Below are positions 45,684 to 54,884 of a DNA stretch of 64,000 nucleotides, one piece after another. The stretch spans positions 1,922,001 through 1,986,000 of the forward strand of contig NZ_CP095042.1 of NCBI RefSeq assembly GCF_022919715.1, in the 5' to 3' direction. A program made the position numbers and the translations under genes. Source of the stretch: Agromyces sp. H17E-10 (GTDB lineage Bacteria; Actinomycetota; Actinomycetes; Actinomycetales; Microbacteriaceae). The notes below the pieces were generated by a model. It was not told where the DNA came from and searched no databases. It worked only from the letters and a program-made list of their open reading frames with translations. How positions within the stretch are numbered: position 1 is the first letter of the stretch; the number at the start of each line of letters is the position of its first letter.

Positions 45684-46229
45684 TCAGACCTGCTCGACGG
45701 TGATGGTCTCGATCACGACGTCGTCGAGCGGCTTGTCGCGGCCGTCGGTGGCGACCGCGGCCAGCTTGTCGACGACGGCCTGGCTCGCCGGGTCGGTGAC
45801 CTTGCCGAAGATGGTGTGCTTGCCCTGCAGCCACGTGGTCGGGCCGACGGTGATGAAGAACTGCGAACCGTTGGTGCCGCCGCCCGTCATGCGGTCGCGG
45901 CCGGCGTTCGCCATGGCGAGCACGTAGGGCTCGGTGAAGTCGAGCTCGGGGTTGATCTCGTCGTCGAACTGGTAGCCGGGGCCGCCGACGCCCTGACCGA
46001 GCGGGTCGCCGCCCTGGATCATGAAGCCGGGGATGATGCGGTGGAAGATGACCCCGTCGTAGAGCGGCGCGGTGGTCTTCTCACCGGTCGCGGGGTGGGT
46101 CCACTCGATCTCGCCCGTGGCGAGGCCGACGAAGTTCTTGACGGTCTTCGGCGCGTGGTCGCCGTAGAGGTCGACCTTGATCGGGCCGTGGTTGGTGTTG
46201 ATCGTCGCGACGGCGGTGTGAATCGGCAT
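45684..46229 (-). CDS. Cyclophilin-type peptidyl-prolyl isomerase
   Basis: This 181-residue cytoplasmic cyclophilin has IKVDLYGDHAPKTVKNFVGLA, the active-site block VIFHRIIPGFMIQGGDP, AMANAG, GSQFFIT and HTIFGKV, so the catalytic Arg and Phe residues are present. It corresponds to ppiA, found at the same place in mycobacteria. ATG at 46229 (MPIHTAVATINTNHGPI) matches the family start; ATG at 46235 is also possible. A CAGAAT-like box just upstream and no clear ribosome binding site suggest a leaderless transcript. Confidence 0.94.
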   Translation of the reverse strand: MPIHTAVATINTNHGPIKVDLYGDHAPKTVKNFVGLATGEIEWTHPATGEKTTAPLYDGVIFHRIIPGFMIQGGDPLGQGVGGPGYQFDDEINPELDFTEPYVLAMANAGRDRMTGGGTNGSQFFITVGPTTWLQGKHTIFGKVTDPASQAVVDKLAAVATDGRDKPLDDVVIETITVEQV

Positions 46230-46350
46230 TCTCATATTCTGTCACGGGCGGATTCGTCAACGGGCATGCCGTATTCCGACTCCCACCTCGCATACAGCCG
46301 GTTCGGTGGCAAGATGGGAGGAGTTCGCTGTACTGACGATGGAGGACGAG

Positions 46351-46866
46351 ATGAGCCTGTCACGCAAGCGCCGGAAGGAACTGAAGCGTCTGCGAAGCAG
46401 CGCAGAGGAACTCTGGGGAAACCAGCAGAACGTGCTCGAGCACGCCAATGCGGTCGCTCGCGAGGCCAGCCGACAGCTCGGGCACCTCACTCGTGAAGAG
46501 GTCGTGCCGCGAGTCCGCACCGGGTACGACAGCTACGTGCGCCCGGGCATGGAGACCGCGGGGCGGTACGCCCGCTCGGCCGGCGACACCGCGCAGCGCG
46601 GCCTCGGCACGGCGCTCGGGTCGATCCTCGCGATCGGCGACATCGCCAGCGACACCCGCGTGCGCCACGCACTCGAGCGGGTCGCGTCGCCGCGCACGGT
46701 CGTCGTCGAGGAGAAGAAGGGCCCCGGCGTGGGCACCTGGCTCGCGATCGGCGCCGGCGTCGTGGCCGCCGCGGGCGTGGCCTACGCGGTCTGGCAGACC
46801 TTCCGCGCCGACGACGAGCTGTGGGTCGCCGACGACGAGCCGGCCGGCCCCGTGAACGAGGGCTGA
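46351..46866 (+). CDS. Hypothetical protein with basic coiled start and one membrane helix
   Basis: This 171-residue protein has a strongly basic helix at the start (SLSRKRRKELKRLRSSAEEL) and an amphipathic middle with RVRTGYDSYVRPGMETAGRYARSAGDTAQRGLG. A near-C-terminal hydrophobic segment (TWLAIGAGVVAAAGVAYAVW) precedes an acidic tail (DDELWVADDE). No family function is recognised. ATG 46351 is chosen because GGAGG lies 5 nt upstream. It is divergent from the cyclophilin gene and followed by a strong terminator. Confidence 0.8.
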   Translation: MSLSRKRRKELKRLRSSAEELWGNQQNVLEHANAVAREASRQLGHLTREEVVPRVRTGYDSYVRPGMETAGRYARSAGDTAQRGLGTALGSILAIGDIASDTRVRHALERVASPRTVVVEEKKGPGVGTWLAIGAGVVAAAGVAYAVWQTFRADDELWVADDEPAGPVNEG

Positions 46867-46882
46867 CCCCCGCACCAGACGT

Positions 46883-46922
46883 ACGAAGAACGGCCCCCGC
46901 GAGCGCGGGGGCCGTTCTTCGT
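46883..46922. terminator. Strong terminator between convergent genes
   Basis: A perfect 18-bp stem (46883-46900 with 46905-46922, core GAACGGCCCCCGC/GCGGGGGCCGTTC) closes a GAGC loop. It lies between the hypothetical gene and the end of the transporter operon. Confidence 0.92.
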
Positions 46923-46977
46923 GCAGGCCGGGGAAACGCGGCCCGGTGGGCTCATCGACGACGAGCGGCCGACGACC

Positions 46978-48660
46978 TCAGGCGGATGCCACGGGCCGGG
47001 CCGGCTCCGGCACCCAGTCGGGTCTGGGCACCGAGTCGATGAGCAGCTGGGTGTAGGGATGCTGCGGTGCCGCGAGCAGCTCCGCCGTCTCGCCGCGCTC
47101 GACGATCTCGCCGTACCGCATGACGACGGTCTCCTCGCAGACGCGCCGCACGACCGCGAGGTCGTGGCTGATGAACAGCAGGGTGAGCCCGCGCTCCGCC
47201 CGGATGCGCGCGACGAGATCGAGCACCTGCGCCTGCACCGAGACGTCGAGGGCGCTCGTCGCCTCGTCCATGACGAGCACGTCGGGCTCGATCGCGAGCG
47301 CCCGGGCGATCGCGACGCGCTGCCGCTGGCCGCCCGAGAGCGTGCGGGGACGCGCTTGCGCGTGCTGCGCGCCGAGGCCGACCTGCTCGAGCAGGTCGAC
47401 CACCTTGGCCCGCGCGTCGGTCGTCGACAGGTCGGTGTGCAGGCGCAGCCCGTCTTCGATCGCCCGACCGGCCGTGATGCGCGGGTCGAGCGACAGGTAC
47501 GGGTCCTGGAAGACCATCTGCACGCTGCGGGCGTGCGCGATGCGCTCCGCACGCGACCGCGGCGCCACCGTGCGGTCGCGCCCGGCGATGAGGATCTCGC
47601 CGGTGTCGGGTGCCTCGAGTCCCACGATCATGCGCGCGAGGGTCGACTTGCCCGAGCCCGACTCGCCGACGACGGCCAGTGCACGGCCGCGAGCGAGCTG
47701 CAGGTCGGTGGCCGCGACGGCGTTGACGGGCGGCTTGCCGCGCAGGTGGTACGTCTTCGACACGCCGCGCACGTCGAGCATGGAGTCGGCTCGAGGGGCC
47801 GCCTCGCGAGACGCGTCCGGGGCCGTCGCCGGAGCGGCATCCGCGATCTCGATGACGGATGCAGCAGGGCCGGCGACCGTGGGGGTCGCCGCCACGAGGC
47901 GCTTCGTGTAGTCGGCGGTGGGCGTCGAGAAGACACGGCGGGCATCTCCCGTCTCCTCGACCCGGCCCTTGCTCATGACGACCACGCGATCGCAGATGGA
48001 TGCCGCGAGGTTGAGGTCGTGCGTGATGAAGAGCATGCCCATGCCGCGGCTCGCCCGCTGCTCGACGAGCACGCGGATGATCTCGGCCTGCGTCGTCACG
48101 TCGAGAGCGGTCGTCGGCTCGTCGCACACGAGCAGCTTCGGCGAACTCGTGAGCGCCCCCGCGATCATGACGCGCTGCAGCATCCCGCCCGAGAACTCGT
48201 GCGGGAACTGCTTGAGGTGGTCCTCGGGCCGCGGCAGCCGCACGGCGGCGAGCAGCTCGAGCGCCCGCGCCCGCGCGTCGGCCTCGGACCTGCCCTCGCA
48301 GAGGCGCAACGTCTCGGTCATGTGGTCGCCGATGGTGCGCATCGGGTTGATGCCGGCGCGCGGATCCTGGAAGATCATCGCGGCCGCGTGGCGGCGCACG
48401 TCGAGCACGTCGCGCTTGCCCGCGCCGACCAGGTCGTGGCCGTCGACCACGACGCGGCCGCCGAGGGTCGACGCATCGGGGGTCAGGCCGAGCACGGTGC
48501 GCGCCGTGAGCGACTTGCCCGACCCGGACTCGCCGACGAGGCCGACCGTCTCGCCCGCCTCGACCGTGAGCGAGATGCCGTCGAGCAGGCGCGTGCCGTT
48601 CGGCAGGTCGAGCGTGAGGTCGGCGATGTCGAGCAGACTCGTGCGGGGCGGTGTCGTCAT
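46978..48660 (-). CDS. Double ATPase of a peptide/opine-type ABC importer (DppD-DppF fusion)
   Basis: This 560-residue protein has two complete ABC ATPase domains in one chain. Domain 1 has Walker A GESGSGKS, Q-loop IFQDPRAGINPMRTIG, signature FSGGMLQRV and Walker B LLVCDEPTTALD. Domain 2 has GESGSGKST, FQDPYLSLDPR, LSGGQRQRV, VLVMDEATSALD and FISHDLAVV. The C-terminus has the oligopeptide-transporter ending HPYTQLLI. Each domain corresponds to DppD or DppF. The ATG overlaps the stop of the permease gene (ATGA). It is the last gene of the operon. Confidence 0.94.
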   Translation of the reverse strand: MTTPPRTSLLDIADLTLDLPNGTRLLDGISLTVEAGETVGLVGESGSGKSLTARTVLGLTPDASTLGGRVVVDGHDLVGAGKRDVLDVRRHAAAMIFQDPRAGINPMRTIGDHMTETLRLCEGRSEADARARALELLAAVRLPRPEDHLKQFPHEFSGGMLQRVMIAGALTSSPKLLVCDEPTTALDVTTQAEIIRVLVEQRASRGMGMLFITHDLNLAASICDRVVVMSKGRVEETGDARRVFSTPTADYTKRLVAATPTVAGPAASVIEIADAAPATAPDASREAAPRADSMLDVRGVSKTYHLRGKPPVNAVAATDLQLARGRALAVVGESGSGKSTLARMIVGLEAPDTGEILIAGRDRTVAPRSRAERIAHARSVQMVFQDPYLSLDPRITAGRAIEDGLRLHTDLSTTDARAKVVDLLEQVGLGAQHAQARPRTLSGGQRQRVAIARALAIEPDVLVMDEATSALDVSVQAQVLDLVARIRAERGLTLLFISHDLAVVRRVCEETVVMRYGEIVERGETAELLAAPQHPYTQLLIDSVPRPDWVPEPARPVASA

Positions 48661-49523
48661 GAGGTGGGGGCCCCTCCGATGCGGTCGGAGAGCTCTTCTC
48701 CGATGATGTTGAACGCCACGACCACGAGCACGACGCAGATCGCGGGCTCGAGCGCGGGCAGGAAGTGGCCGCCGACGATGCCCGCCTGCGCCTCGTTGAT
48801 CATCGCGCCCCAGTCGGGCGTCGGCGGCTGGACGCCGAGCCCGAGGAACGACAGGCCGGCGAGCTCGGCGAGCACGTACCCGAAGTTCAGGGTCGATTGG
48901 GCGCCGACGATCGGGGTCACGTTCGGCAGCACGCGGCGGAACGCGATCCACGGCCCGCTGAAGCCCTGCACCCGGTAGGCGGCCACGTACGGCCGCGTGC
49001 GCTCGGCCTTGATGAGCGCACGGGTGAGCCGGGCGACGAACGGCGCATAGGCGATGCTCATCGCGATCACCGGTGCGACGAGTCCCTTGCCGAAGAGCGC
49101 GACCGCCATGATCGCGAGCAGCAGCGACGGGAACGCGAACAGCACGTCGAAGACGCGGCCGAGCACCGCGTCGATCCAACCGCCGCGCCAACCGGCGACG
49201 AGGCCGAGCAGCATGCCGATGATCGTCGAGCCGATGACGACGAGCAGCGGCCCGAGCAGGGCCGTGCGCGCACCGAAGATCAGGCGGCTGAGCAGGTCGC
49301 GACCGAGCCCGTCGGTGCCGAGCCAGTGCTCGGGGCTCGGCGGCGCGTAGACGGCTCCGAAGTCGAGCGCGTCGGGCGGGTACGGCGCGATGAACGGGGC
49401 GAAGATCGCGGCGAGGGTCATCACGGCGATGACGCCCACGGCGATGCCGAACGTGACGTTTGCGGGCTTCAGCTTCGGCGCCCGCATCACCTCGATGGCG
49501 AGGGTGTTGTTCGAGACGGTCAT
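48657..49523 (-). CDS. DppC-type ABC importer permease
   Basis: This 288-residue inner-membrane subunit has an N-terminal helix (TFGIAVGVIAVMTLAAIFAPFIAPYPPD), the DppC landmark HWLGTDGLGRDLLSRLIFGAR, about six helices in all, and an EAA loop (AAYRVQGFSGPWIAFRRVLPNVTPIV) that contacts the ATPase. It ends GLSFLGLGVQPPTPDWGAMINEAQ. It forms the channel with the DppB-like protein, and the genes overlap by 4 nt on each side. Confidence 0.94.
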   Translation of the reverse strand: MTVSNNTLAIEVMRAPKLKPANVTFGIAVGVIAVMTLAAIFAPFIAPYPPDALDFGAVYAPPSPEHWLGTDGLGRDLLSRLIFGARTALLGPLLVVIGSTIIGMLLGLVAGWRGGWIDAVLGRVFDVLFAFPSLLLAIMAVALFGKGLVAPVIAMSIAYAPFVARLTRALIKAERTRPYVAAYRVQGFSGPWIAFRRVLPNVTPIVGAQSTLNFGYVLAELAGLSFLGLGVQPPTPDWGAMINEAQAGIVGGHFLPALEPAICVVLVVVAFNIIGEELSDRIGGAPTS

Positions 49524-50554
49524 CTGGCACTGGCTCCTGCGGCGGATCGCGGGTCGATGAGGGGTTCGGCGATGTCGATGATCGCGTTCACGACCACGAA
49601 CGTCGTGACGACGAGCATCACGATCGCCTGCACCACCGGGAAGTCGAGGCGGTCGACCGACGCCACGAGCAGCGAGCCGATGCCGGCGATGCCGAATGCC
49701 GCCTCGACGATCGTCGAGGCGACGATGAGGCCCGCGACCAGCACGCCCGAGACGGTGAGGATCGGACCGAGCGCGTTGCGGAACACGTGGCGGCGGATGA
49801 CGGTGCCGCGCTTGAGGCCGCGGCTCGTGGCGACCTCGACGTGCTCGCGGCCGAGCTGCTCGACCATCGACGAACGGGTGACCTTGCCGACGAGCACGAC
49901 GAACACGATCGCGAGCGCGATCGACGGCAGCACGAGGTGGTAGACGGTGTCGGCGAAGCCCTCTCCCGAACCGAACGTCGGGAACCAGCCGAGCTGCACC
50001 GCGAAGACCGCGATGAGCACGATCGATCCGACGAACGACGGGATCGCGCTCAGCACCGTCAGGCCGATGAGGGTCGCCCGGTCGAGCACCTTGCCCTTGT
50101 TGAGCGAGGCGACGATACCGGCGGTGAGTCCGACGATCGCGATGAGGATGCCCGACATCACGACGAGCATGAGCGTGACCGGCAGGCGTTCGCCGATCAC
50201 CGTCGAGACGTCCTGCCGGTACTGGAGCGATCGGCCCCAGTCGCCCCGCAGTGCGCCGAACAGCCAGTTCAGGTACTGCTGCCAGGGTGGCAGGTCGAGA
50301 CCGTACTGCTCGGTGACCTGCGCGATCGCCTCGGGGCTCGGCTTGCGGCCGCGCAGGAGGAAGGTCACGGGGTCGCCCGGCACGAGGAATCGCGAGAAGA
50401 ACACGAGCAACGAAGCGAGGAACAGGGTCAGCGCGAGGCTGCCGAGCTTGCCGGCGATCCGCCGCACCGCGGCGGCCGCGTGGCCGCCCGGTCGGGGGCC
50501 GGCGGCCGCCGCGCGTTGCGCGGCGACCGCCTTGGTGGAACTATCGAGCGCCAA
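49520..50554 (-). CDS. DppB-type ABC importer permease
   Basis: This 344-residue inner-membrane subunit has an N-terminal extension of about 35 residues, then SLALTLFLASLLVFFSRFLVPGDPVTFLLRG (the DppB opening), NWLFGALRGDWGRSLQYRQDVSTVIGERLPVT, and an EAA loop with ATSRGLKRGTVIRRHVFRNALGPIL. It ends FGIAGIGSLLVASVDRLDFPVVQA. The start appears to be TTG at 50554, inside the end of the binding-protein gene (14-nt overlap) with only a weak ribosome binding site, consistent with coupling. Confidence 0.92.
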   Translation of the reverse strand: MALDSSTKAVAAQRAAAAGPRPGGHAAAAVRRIAGKLGSLALTLFLASLLVFFSRFLVPGDPVTFLLRGRKPSPEAIAQVTEQYGLDLPPWQQYLNWLFGALRGDWGRSLQYRQDVSTVIGERLPVTLMLVVMSGILIAIVGLTAGIVASLNKGKVLDRATLIGLTVLSAIPSFVGSIVLIAVFAVQLGWFPTFGSGEGFADTVYHLVLPSIALAIVFVVLVGKVTRSSMVEQLGREHVEVATSRGLKRGTVIRRHVFRNALGPILTVSGVLVAGLIVASTIVEAAFGIAGIGSLLVASVDRLDFPVVQAIVMLVVTTFVVVNAIIDIAEPLIDPRSAAGASAR

Positions 50555-52208
50555 TGGTCGCCGCCCACGGGTAGTAGAGGAACGCGATCGACGGCGATGC
50601 GCCGGTGATGCGGTCGTTCATGTACATGGTCATGGGGCCGGTGAACAGCGGCAGCCACGGCAACTGCTCGTTCGCGATGTGCTGCAGCTGGCTCGTGAGC
50701 TTCGCCCGCTCCTCCGAGTCGAACGTGCCGACGGCCTGCGTCGCGATCTCGTCGTACTCGGGGTCGGACCAGTTGCCGTAGTTGCTGAACTCGCCCGTGC
50801 GCAGCACGCCGTACATCTCCAGCGGGTCGGGGCTCGAGAGGTACCAGACCGTGTAGAACATGTCGATGCCCTCGCGCGCGCTCGGGTCGCTGAACAGCGC
50901 CGTGTAGGCGTTCGGCGTCACCGTCTCGATCTTCGCGTCGAGTCCGATCGACTGGGCGGCCGCGACGGTCGCCTGCGAGATCACGTTGAAGTCGTTGCCG
51001 ATGGGCGCAGTGGCGAAGACGAGCTCCTCGCCGGTCGCGCCGGCCTCCTCGACGAGCTTCTTCGCCGCCTCGAGGTCGGTCGGGTACTCCTCGAGGCCGC
51101 TGAACGCCTCGTCGCGGGTGGCATCGGTCGCGCCCGTCCACACGGATTCGGTCGTGAGCGCGTTCGTGACCTCGCCGTAGCCCTTCAGCGCGGCATCCAG
51201 GATGCCCTGCCGGTCGAGCGCCATGAGCAGCGCCTGGCGCACGCGCTGGTCGCCGAGCGGTCCGTCGAGGTTCGAGATGATGAGGCTCGAGACGGCCGAG
51301 GTGAGACCGAAGTACACGTCGCCGCTGCCCGAGTTCCGCAGCTGGTCGATCGCGTCGACCGGGATCATGTAGCCGCCGTCGACGTCACCCGACTTGAGTG
51401 CGTTGGTGCGGGCGTTCGCGTCGTTCATGAACACGATCTTCACCTCGCCCGACTTGGCCTTCAGCGAGTCGTCCCAGTAGTCGTCGTAGCGGGTGAGGGT
51501 GACGGACTCGCCCGACTTCCACTCGGTGAGCTCGAACGGTCCGGTGCAGTTGACGAGGCCCGTCGAGTTGCCGTAGTCGGTGCCCTTCTCGGCGAGGGTC
51601 TTCGCCGACTCGACGACACCGGCGGATCCGCCGAGGCCCTGGTTGAACTGCGAGTCGGGGATCGCCGTCGTGACTGTGACCTCCATGTCGCCCGTCTGCT
51701 CGATCGAGGCCACGTTCTGGTAGACCGAGTACCACGACGAGCCGACCGCCGGGTCGAGGTGGCGGTTCATCGAGGCGACGACGTCGGCGGCCGTGAGGGG
51801 GCTGCCGTCGTGGAAGGTCACGCCCTCGCGGATCTTGTAGACCCAGGTGAGGTCGCTCGTCTGCTCGTACGACTCGGCGAGGCCGGGAGAGAGCGTGTAG
51901 TCGGGGTTCAGGCGCAGCAGCGACTCGCAGACGTTCGACAGCACCTGGTTGTCGGCGTAGTCGAACGCGTACGCGTAGTCGAGCGAGTACGGCTCGGCGT
52001 ACGACGCCCACGTGAACGAGTCGATGTCACCCGACGGGGCGGGCGTGGTGTCGGTGATCTCCCACTCGGCGGAGCCGGTGGGCTTCTCGTCCGATGAGCC
52101 GGCGGTGCAGCCGGTGAGCGCGATGAGCGCAGCGGCCGCGCCCGCGACGAGCGCGACGCTGCGTCGTCGTGGGGCGATTCGGGCGCTGCTGGTTCGATTC
52201 AGGGACAT
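50541..52208 (-). CDS. Solute-binding lipoprotein, family 5 (peptide/nickel type)
   Basis: This 555-residue lipoprotein carries a signal sequence ending in the lipobox LTGC (Cys34). The mature protein is an SBP_bac_5 fold: the ADNQVLSNVCESLLRLNPDYTLSPGLAESYE pattern, WVYKIREGVTFHDGSPLTAADVVASMNRH, GDQRVRQALLMALDRQGI and near the end NEQLPWLPLF. Such proteins bind oligopeptides, opines, glutathione or acylated amino acids. It precedes the two permeases and follows the amidohydrolase by 19 nt, so the hydrolase and importer form one operon. Confidence 0.95.
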   Translation of the reverse strand: MSLNRTSSARIAPRRRSVALVAGAAAALIALTGCTAGSSDEKPTGSAEWEITDTTPAPSGDIDSFTWASYAEPYSLDYAYAFDYADNQVLSNVCESLLRLNPDYTLSPGLAESYEQTSDLTWVYKIREGVTFHDGSPLTAADVVASMNRHLDPAVGSSWYSVYQNVASIEQTGDMEVTVTTAIPDSQFNQGLGGSAGVVESAKTLAEKGTDYGNSTGLVNCTGPFELTEWKSGESVTLTRYDDYWDDSLKAKSGEVKIVFMNDANARTNALKSGDVDGGYMIPVDAIDQLRNSGSGDVYFGLTSAVSSLIISNLDGPLGDQRVRQALLMALDRQGILDAALKGYGEVTNALTTESVWTGATDATRDEAFSGLEEYPTDLEAAKKLVEEAGATGEELVFATAPIGNDFNVISQATVAAAQSIGLDAKIETVTPNAYTALFSDPSAREGIDMFYTVWYLSSPDPLEMYGVLRTGEFSNYGNWSDPEYDEIATQAVGTFDSEERAKLTSQLQHIANEQLPWLPLFTGPMTMYMNDRITGASPSIAFLYYPWAATIGAR

Positions 52209-52227
52209 CGGGGTGGCCTCCTCGAGG

Positions 52228-53937
52228 TCAGGCAGTGATGGTGGATGCGGTGGAGGGGGTGGTGCGGGGCAGGGCGTCGATCGAGCGGGTGTAGACCGGC
52301 TCGCCCTCGATCCACGTCGAGGCCACCGTCGTGCGGTAGAGCTCCTCGGCGGGAACGGTGAAGGGGTTCGGCTCGAGCACGACGAGGTTCGCGAGGTAGC
52401 CCTCGCGCACGTACCCGGTGTCGTGGTCGCGGTGGTTCACGTAGGCGGTGCCCGAGGTGTAGGCGGCCATCGCCGTCGCGAGGTCGAGGCGCTGGTGGGC
52501 GCCCCCGAGCGGTTCGGCGTCGATGCCGGGCGCGACGCGGGTGACCGCGATGTGGATCGCGGCCATCGGGTCGGCCGATGAGACGGGCCAGTCGCTGCCG
52601 GCCGCGAGGCGGGCGCCGTCGCGCACCAGGTCGCCGAAGGGGTACTGCCGCGCCTCCTGGCCGTCCTGCAGGAACGGCAGGGTGAGGTCGTCGATCTGGT
52701 CCTCGTGGGTCGCCCACAGCATCTGCAGGTTCGCGACGGCGTCGAGCTCGGCGAACCGTCCGGTCTCCGCCTCGGCGACGACCTGCAGGTGCGCGAGGTG
52801 GTGGCGGCCGTCGCTCGGCCCGTTCGCCGTGCGGGCCGCGGCGACGGCGTCGAGCGCTTCGCGCACCGCGCGGTCGCCGAGGGCGTGCATGTGCACCTGC
52901 TGCCCCTGCGCGTCGAGCGCCGCGACGGCCTCGCGCAGCAGCTGCGGGTCGACGAACGAGATGCCGTGGTTGTGCGTGTCGTGTCCGTGGCCGTCGCGGT
53001 AGGGCGTGAGCATCGCGGCGGTCTGGTTCTCGGCGACGCCGTCGACCATGATCTTCGTGGTGCCGAGCGAGAGCCGGTTCTCCTGGCCGAGGGCGGCGAT
53101 CGCCTCGCGGCGCCGCACCATGGCGTCGACCTGCTCGAGCCCGCCGTCGCGCTCCCACCACTGGGCGCCGACGACGTGCACCTTGAGGGTGCCCTCCTCG
53201 AGCGCCCGCTGGTAGGCGGCGAGCCCGTCACCGGCGCCGGCCGTGCCGCCCGCGACCATCGCGTCCTGCCAGCCGGTGATGCCGAGGGCGATCAGCTCGT
53301 CCTGCGCGCGGAGCAGCCCCTGGTAGGCCACCTCGGCGGTGGTCTCGGGACTCACATGCGCGAAGAGTCCCATCGCACCCTCGTGGAACGTGCCGGCGGG
53401 GGTGCCGTCGGCTTCGCGCTCGATCCGGCCGTCGGCCGGGTCGGGGGTGGATGCCTCGAGCCCGGCGAGATCGATGGCGACCGTGTTCGCCCAGGCGCTG
53501 TGGTGGTCGCGGCTCATGAGCAGCACCGGACGGTCGGGCACCACCGCGTCGAGGAGGGTGCGCACGGGAGCGCCGCCCGGGAAGTGGTCCATCGACCAGC
53601 CCCCGCCGAGGATCCACGGCTCGTCGGGGTTCGCGGACGCGTAGGCGGCGACCGTCGCAACGGCCTCGTCGGCATTCTCGGCCTCGGTGAGGTTGCACTG
53701 CAGGAGTTCGACGCCGCCGCCGACCGGGTGGATGTGCGCGTCCTGGAATCCGGGGGCGAGGAGGGCCCCGTCGAGTTCGACGACTCGCGTGGCCTCGCCG
53801 ACGAGGGCGGCCGCCTCGGCATCGGGCACGACCGCGGTGATGCGATCGCCGGTCACGGCGACGGAGTGGCCGCGGAGCGGCTCCCCCGTTCCGGTGAACA
53901 CGGATCCCCCGGTGAACAGTACGTCGGCAGCAGGCAC
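52228..53937 (-). CDS. Amidohydrolase, YtcJ/N-acyl-hydrolase-like metal enzyme
   Basis: This 569-residue amidohydrolase-superfamily protein has the metal motif DAHIHPVG (about 66-73). Later motifs are LGTTKIMVDGVAENQTAAM, QVHMHALGDRAVREALDAV (metal His), HHLAHLQVV and AAGSDWPVSSADPMAAIHIAVTR (metal Asp). It matches the YtcJ/AepA-like group (amidohydrolase 3), which removes N-acyl or N-substituted groups or acts on cyclic amides. No signal peptide is seen, so it works inside on the imported compound. The start is GTG with GAGGGG 6 nt upstream. It heads the TetR-controlled operon. Confidence 0.9.
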   Translation of the reverse strand: MPAADVLFTGGSVFTGTGEPLRGHSVAVTGDRITAVVPDAEAAALVGEATRVVELDGALLAPGFQDAHIHPVGGGVELLQCNLTEAENADEAVATVAAYASANPDEPWILGGGWSMDHFPGGAPVRTLLDAVVPDRPVLLMSRDHHSAWANTVAIDLAGLEASTPDPADGRIEREADGTPAGTFHEGAMGLFAHVSPETTAEVAYQGLLRAQDELIALGITGWQDAMVAGGTAGAGDGLAAYQRALEEGTLKVHVVGAQWWERDGGLEQVDAMVRRREAIAALGQENRLSLGTTKIMVDGVAENQTAAMLTPYRDGHGHDTHNHGISFVDPQLLREAVAALDAQGQQVHMHALGDRAVREALDAVAAARTANGPSDGRHHLAHLQVVAEAETGRFAELDAVANLQMLWATHEDQIDDLTLPFLQDGQEARQYPFGDLVRDGARLAAGSDWPVSSADPMAAIHIAVTRVAPGIDAEPLGGAHQRLDLATAMAAYTSGTAYVNHRDHDTGYVREGYLANLVVLEPNPFTVPAEELYRTTVASTWIEGEPVYTRSIDALPRTTPSTASTITA

Positions 53938-53976
53938 TTCGCCCCTCGTTCCTCATCGAATGCGTCGGACGTCGAG

Positions 53977-54042
53977 ACGATAGCCCGGGCGCGTTCGCGC
54001 TGTCAACACTGTTGACAGCACCATTGATCCAATTGTTATGCT
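53977..54042. promoter_or_regulatory. Divergent promoters sharing one TetR palindrome
   Basis: A perfect 10-1-10 dyad at 53999-54019 (core TGTCAACACTGTTGACA) holds a TTGACA box on each strand. Rightward: TTGACA 54012-54017 and TTATGC/TATGCT at 54036-54042 (18-19-bp spacing) drive the TetR gene. Leftward: TTGACA at 54006-54001 and TATCGT at 53982-53977 (18 bp) drive the amidohydrolase operon. One bound repressor would block both. Confidence 0.85.
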
Positions 54043-54129
54043 GGGCGGGCTGCCACGCCTGCGAGGTCTTCGCGACACAGGGGTCGCGGGCGTGGCAGCA
54101 TGGATGGCGGAGCAGCCGGAAGGAGACCG

Positions 54130-54831
54130 ATGCCGACGAGCACGACACGACGGCGAGGCGGATCCGGCTCCGGCGGCAAGACCCGTCTCGATCGCGAGTC
54201 GATCATCGCCGCGGGCCTCGAGCTCGCCGCGAAGGCGTCGACCTCGCTGTCGGTGCGTGAGCTGGGCGCCCACCTCGGCGCCGACCCGACCGCGATCTAC
54301 CGGCACTTCCGCAACAAGGACCAGTTGATGCAGGCGCTGCTCGACGAGCTGACCCGCCGCAGCGTGGCGGCCGTCACCGCAGGCCATGACGACTGGCGCA
54401 ATCGGCTTCGCCAGCTCGCAGCCGCGACGCTCGACGAGTACTCGCAGCACCCGTCGATCGGCGTCGAGGCGACGGTGCTCACGACGCACGGCACCGGCGA
54501 GCTCGACGCGATCGAACTCATGCTCGAGTCCTTCACGGTCGCCGGCCTCACGGGCGACGACCTCGTGCGCCACTACGCGCTGCTCGCGTCGCACGTGCTC
54601 TCGAGCGCGGCGGGCATCGCGCGCGCCCGCGGCGAGCGGCGCGAGCACGGCATCACCGACGACGAGCCGAGTCCGTGGTTCGACGGGCCGTTGCTCGCCG
54701 ATCCGCGGCGCTACCCCCTCATCACGTCGATCAACACGCGCCTGCTCGATCTCGAAGACCGTGAACTGTTCATGCTGGGCGTCGACGCGGTCATCCAGTC
54801 GGCCGAGCGCACCGTCGAAGCGCACGCCTGA
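54130..54831 (+). CDS. TetR-family regulator of the amidohydrolase-transporter operon
   Basis: This 233-residue repressor starts with a basic, glycine-rich tail of about 20 residues. The helix-turn-helix lies at about 24-70: SIIAAGLELAAKASTSLSVRELGAHLGADPTAIYRHFRNKDQLMQALLDEL. The C-terminal ligand domain is of the TetR_C type, with ATVLTTHGTGELDAIELMLESF and HYALLASHVLSSAAGIARARGERR. ATG 54130 has GAAGGAG 5 nt upstream. The palindrome with embedded -35 boxes in the divergent gap is its probable operator. The ligand is likely the compound taken up by the ABC importer (inference). Confidence 0.9.
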   Translation: MPTSTTRRRGGSGSGGKTRLDRESIIAAGLELAAKASTSLSVRELGAHLGADPTAIYRHFRNKDQLMQALLDELTRRSVAAVTAGHDDWRNRLRQLAAATLDEYSQHPSIGVEATVLTTHGTGELDAIELMLESFTVAGLTGDDLVRHYALLASHVLSSAAGIARARGERREHGITDDEPSPWFDGPLLADPRRYPLITSINTRLLDLEDRELFMLGVDAVIQSAERTVEAHA

Positions 54832-54884
54832 CGCCTCCGTCGCTCAGGGCCTGCACTGATTCTCGACGAATCTGAGAAATCGCC

